Of a stretch of DNA of 6,000 bases, positions 5,930 through 6,000 are shown in pieces. The number at the start of each line of letters is the position of its first letter. Within the stretch, counting starts at the first letter, position 1. The DNA comes from JALVCQ01 sp964452325 (GTDB lineage Bacteria; Bacteroidota; Bacteroidia; JAADEI01; JALVCQ01): assembly GCA_964452325.1 (NCBI GenBank), contig CAYVLB010000105.1, positions 1 through 6,000 on the forward strand, read 5' to 3'. A program made the position numbers and the translations under genes. Under the pieces are notes generated by a model that saw only the letters and a program-made list of their open reading frames with translations, had not been told where the DNA came from and made no database searches.

Positions 5930-6000
5930 GCGGGAGAAGCACGGTTGGTAGAGCATCAGCCTTCTAAGCTGAGGGCCGCGGGTTCGAGTGCCGTTTCCCG
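5930..6000 (+). tRNA. tRNA-like gene, glycine-type body with UCU anticodon; cut at right edge, possibly defective
   Basis: The stretch can be folded as a tRNA from G5930 (position 1), with position 72 and the discriminator just past the window. The acceptor is GCGGGAG/(T)TCCCG. The anticodon arm TCAGC-CTTCTAA-GCTGA has UCU at 5963-5965, which reads AGA (Arg). The T loop is TTCGAGT. The body resembles the bacterial tRNA-Gly(UCC) expected here in the usual Thr-Tyr-Gly order (recalled, not searched). Several near-invariant positions are broken: position 8 is A (5937) not U, 14 is G (5943) not A, and 61 is G (5990), so the G53-C61 pair is lost. A12 (5941) faces A23. A change of C36 to U would turn a Gly UCC into UCU. 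It may be a decayed tRNA-Gly, a divergent tRNA-Arg, or a true tRNA-Gly with sequencing errors. Confidence 0.6.

Noticed and set aside
5465..5956. Minus-strand 163-residue open frame with the GGTRTHDLRITNPLLYQLSY string
   Set aside because: It is antisense to the tRNAs and hpf. That string is the well-known false translation of the reverse strand of tRNA genes, not a protein.

Overview
This window reads as a piece of a Bacteroidota chromosome of roughly balanced GC content (by eye), plausibly from the Chitinophagales/Sphingobacteriia side of the phylum; the finer placement is inference. Three things point this way: the gene order rpsU - xer recombinase - hpf - tRNA-Thr - tRNA-Tyr - third tRNA, which in this phylum usually runs on into tuf/tRNA-Trp/secE/nusG; two intergenic matches to the Bacteroidota -7 promoter element TAnnTTTG; and the absence of Shine-Dalgarno sequences before the genes. 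All genes lie on the + strand.

Left part (1-4156): a three-gene operon for the complete 2-oxoglutarate dehydrogenase complex. It holds the C-terminal half of sucA (E1, cut by the left edge), sucB (E2 dihydrolipoamide succinyltransferase) and lpdA (E3 dihydrolipoamide dehydrogenase), separated by only 13 and 14 bases. E1 decarboxylates 2-oxoglutarate and passes the succinyl group to the lipoyl arm of E2. E2 hands it to CoA, and E3 reoxidises the lipoyl group with NAD+. All catalytic motifs that can be seen are intact.

Middle part (4157-5640): a 108-base gap with a good TAnnTTTG promoter, then a tightly packed translation/recombination operon. rpsU (bS21) overlaps the Xer-type tyrosine recombinase gene by one base, and hpf (ribosome hibernation factor) follows after two bases.

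Right part (5641-6000): a short spacer with a second TAnnTTTG match and two small inverted repeats, then a tRNA cluster: tRNA-Thr(UGU), tRNA-Tyr(GUA) and a third tRNA-like gene that reaches the right edge. The third has a glycine-tRNA-like body but a UCU (Arg-type) anticodon and breaks several nearly universal tRNA positions. It is the oddest thing in the window. Otherwise this is ordinary housekeeping sequence; I see no mobile element, CRISPR array, defence system or other undescribed multi-gene system.
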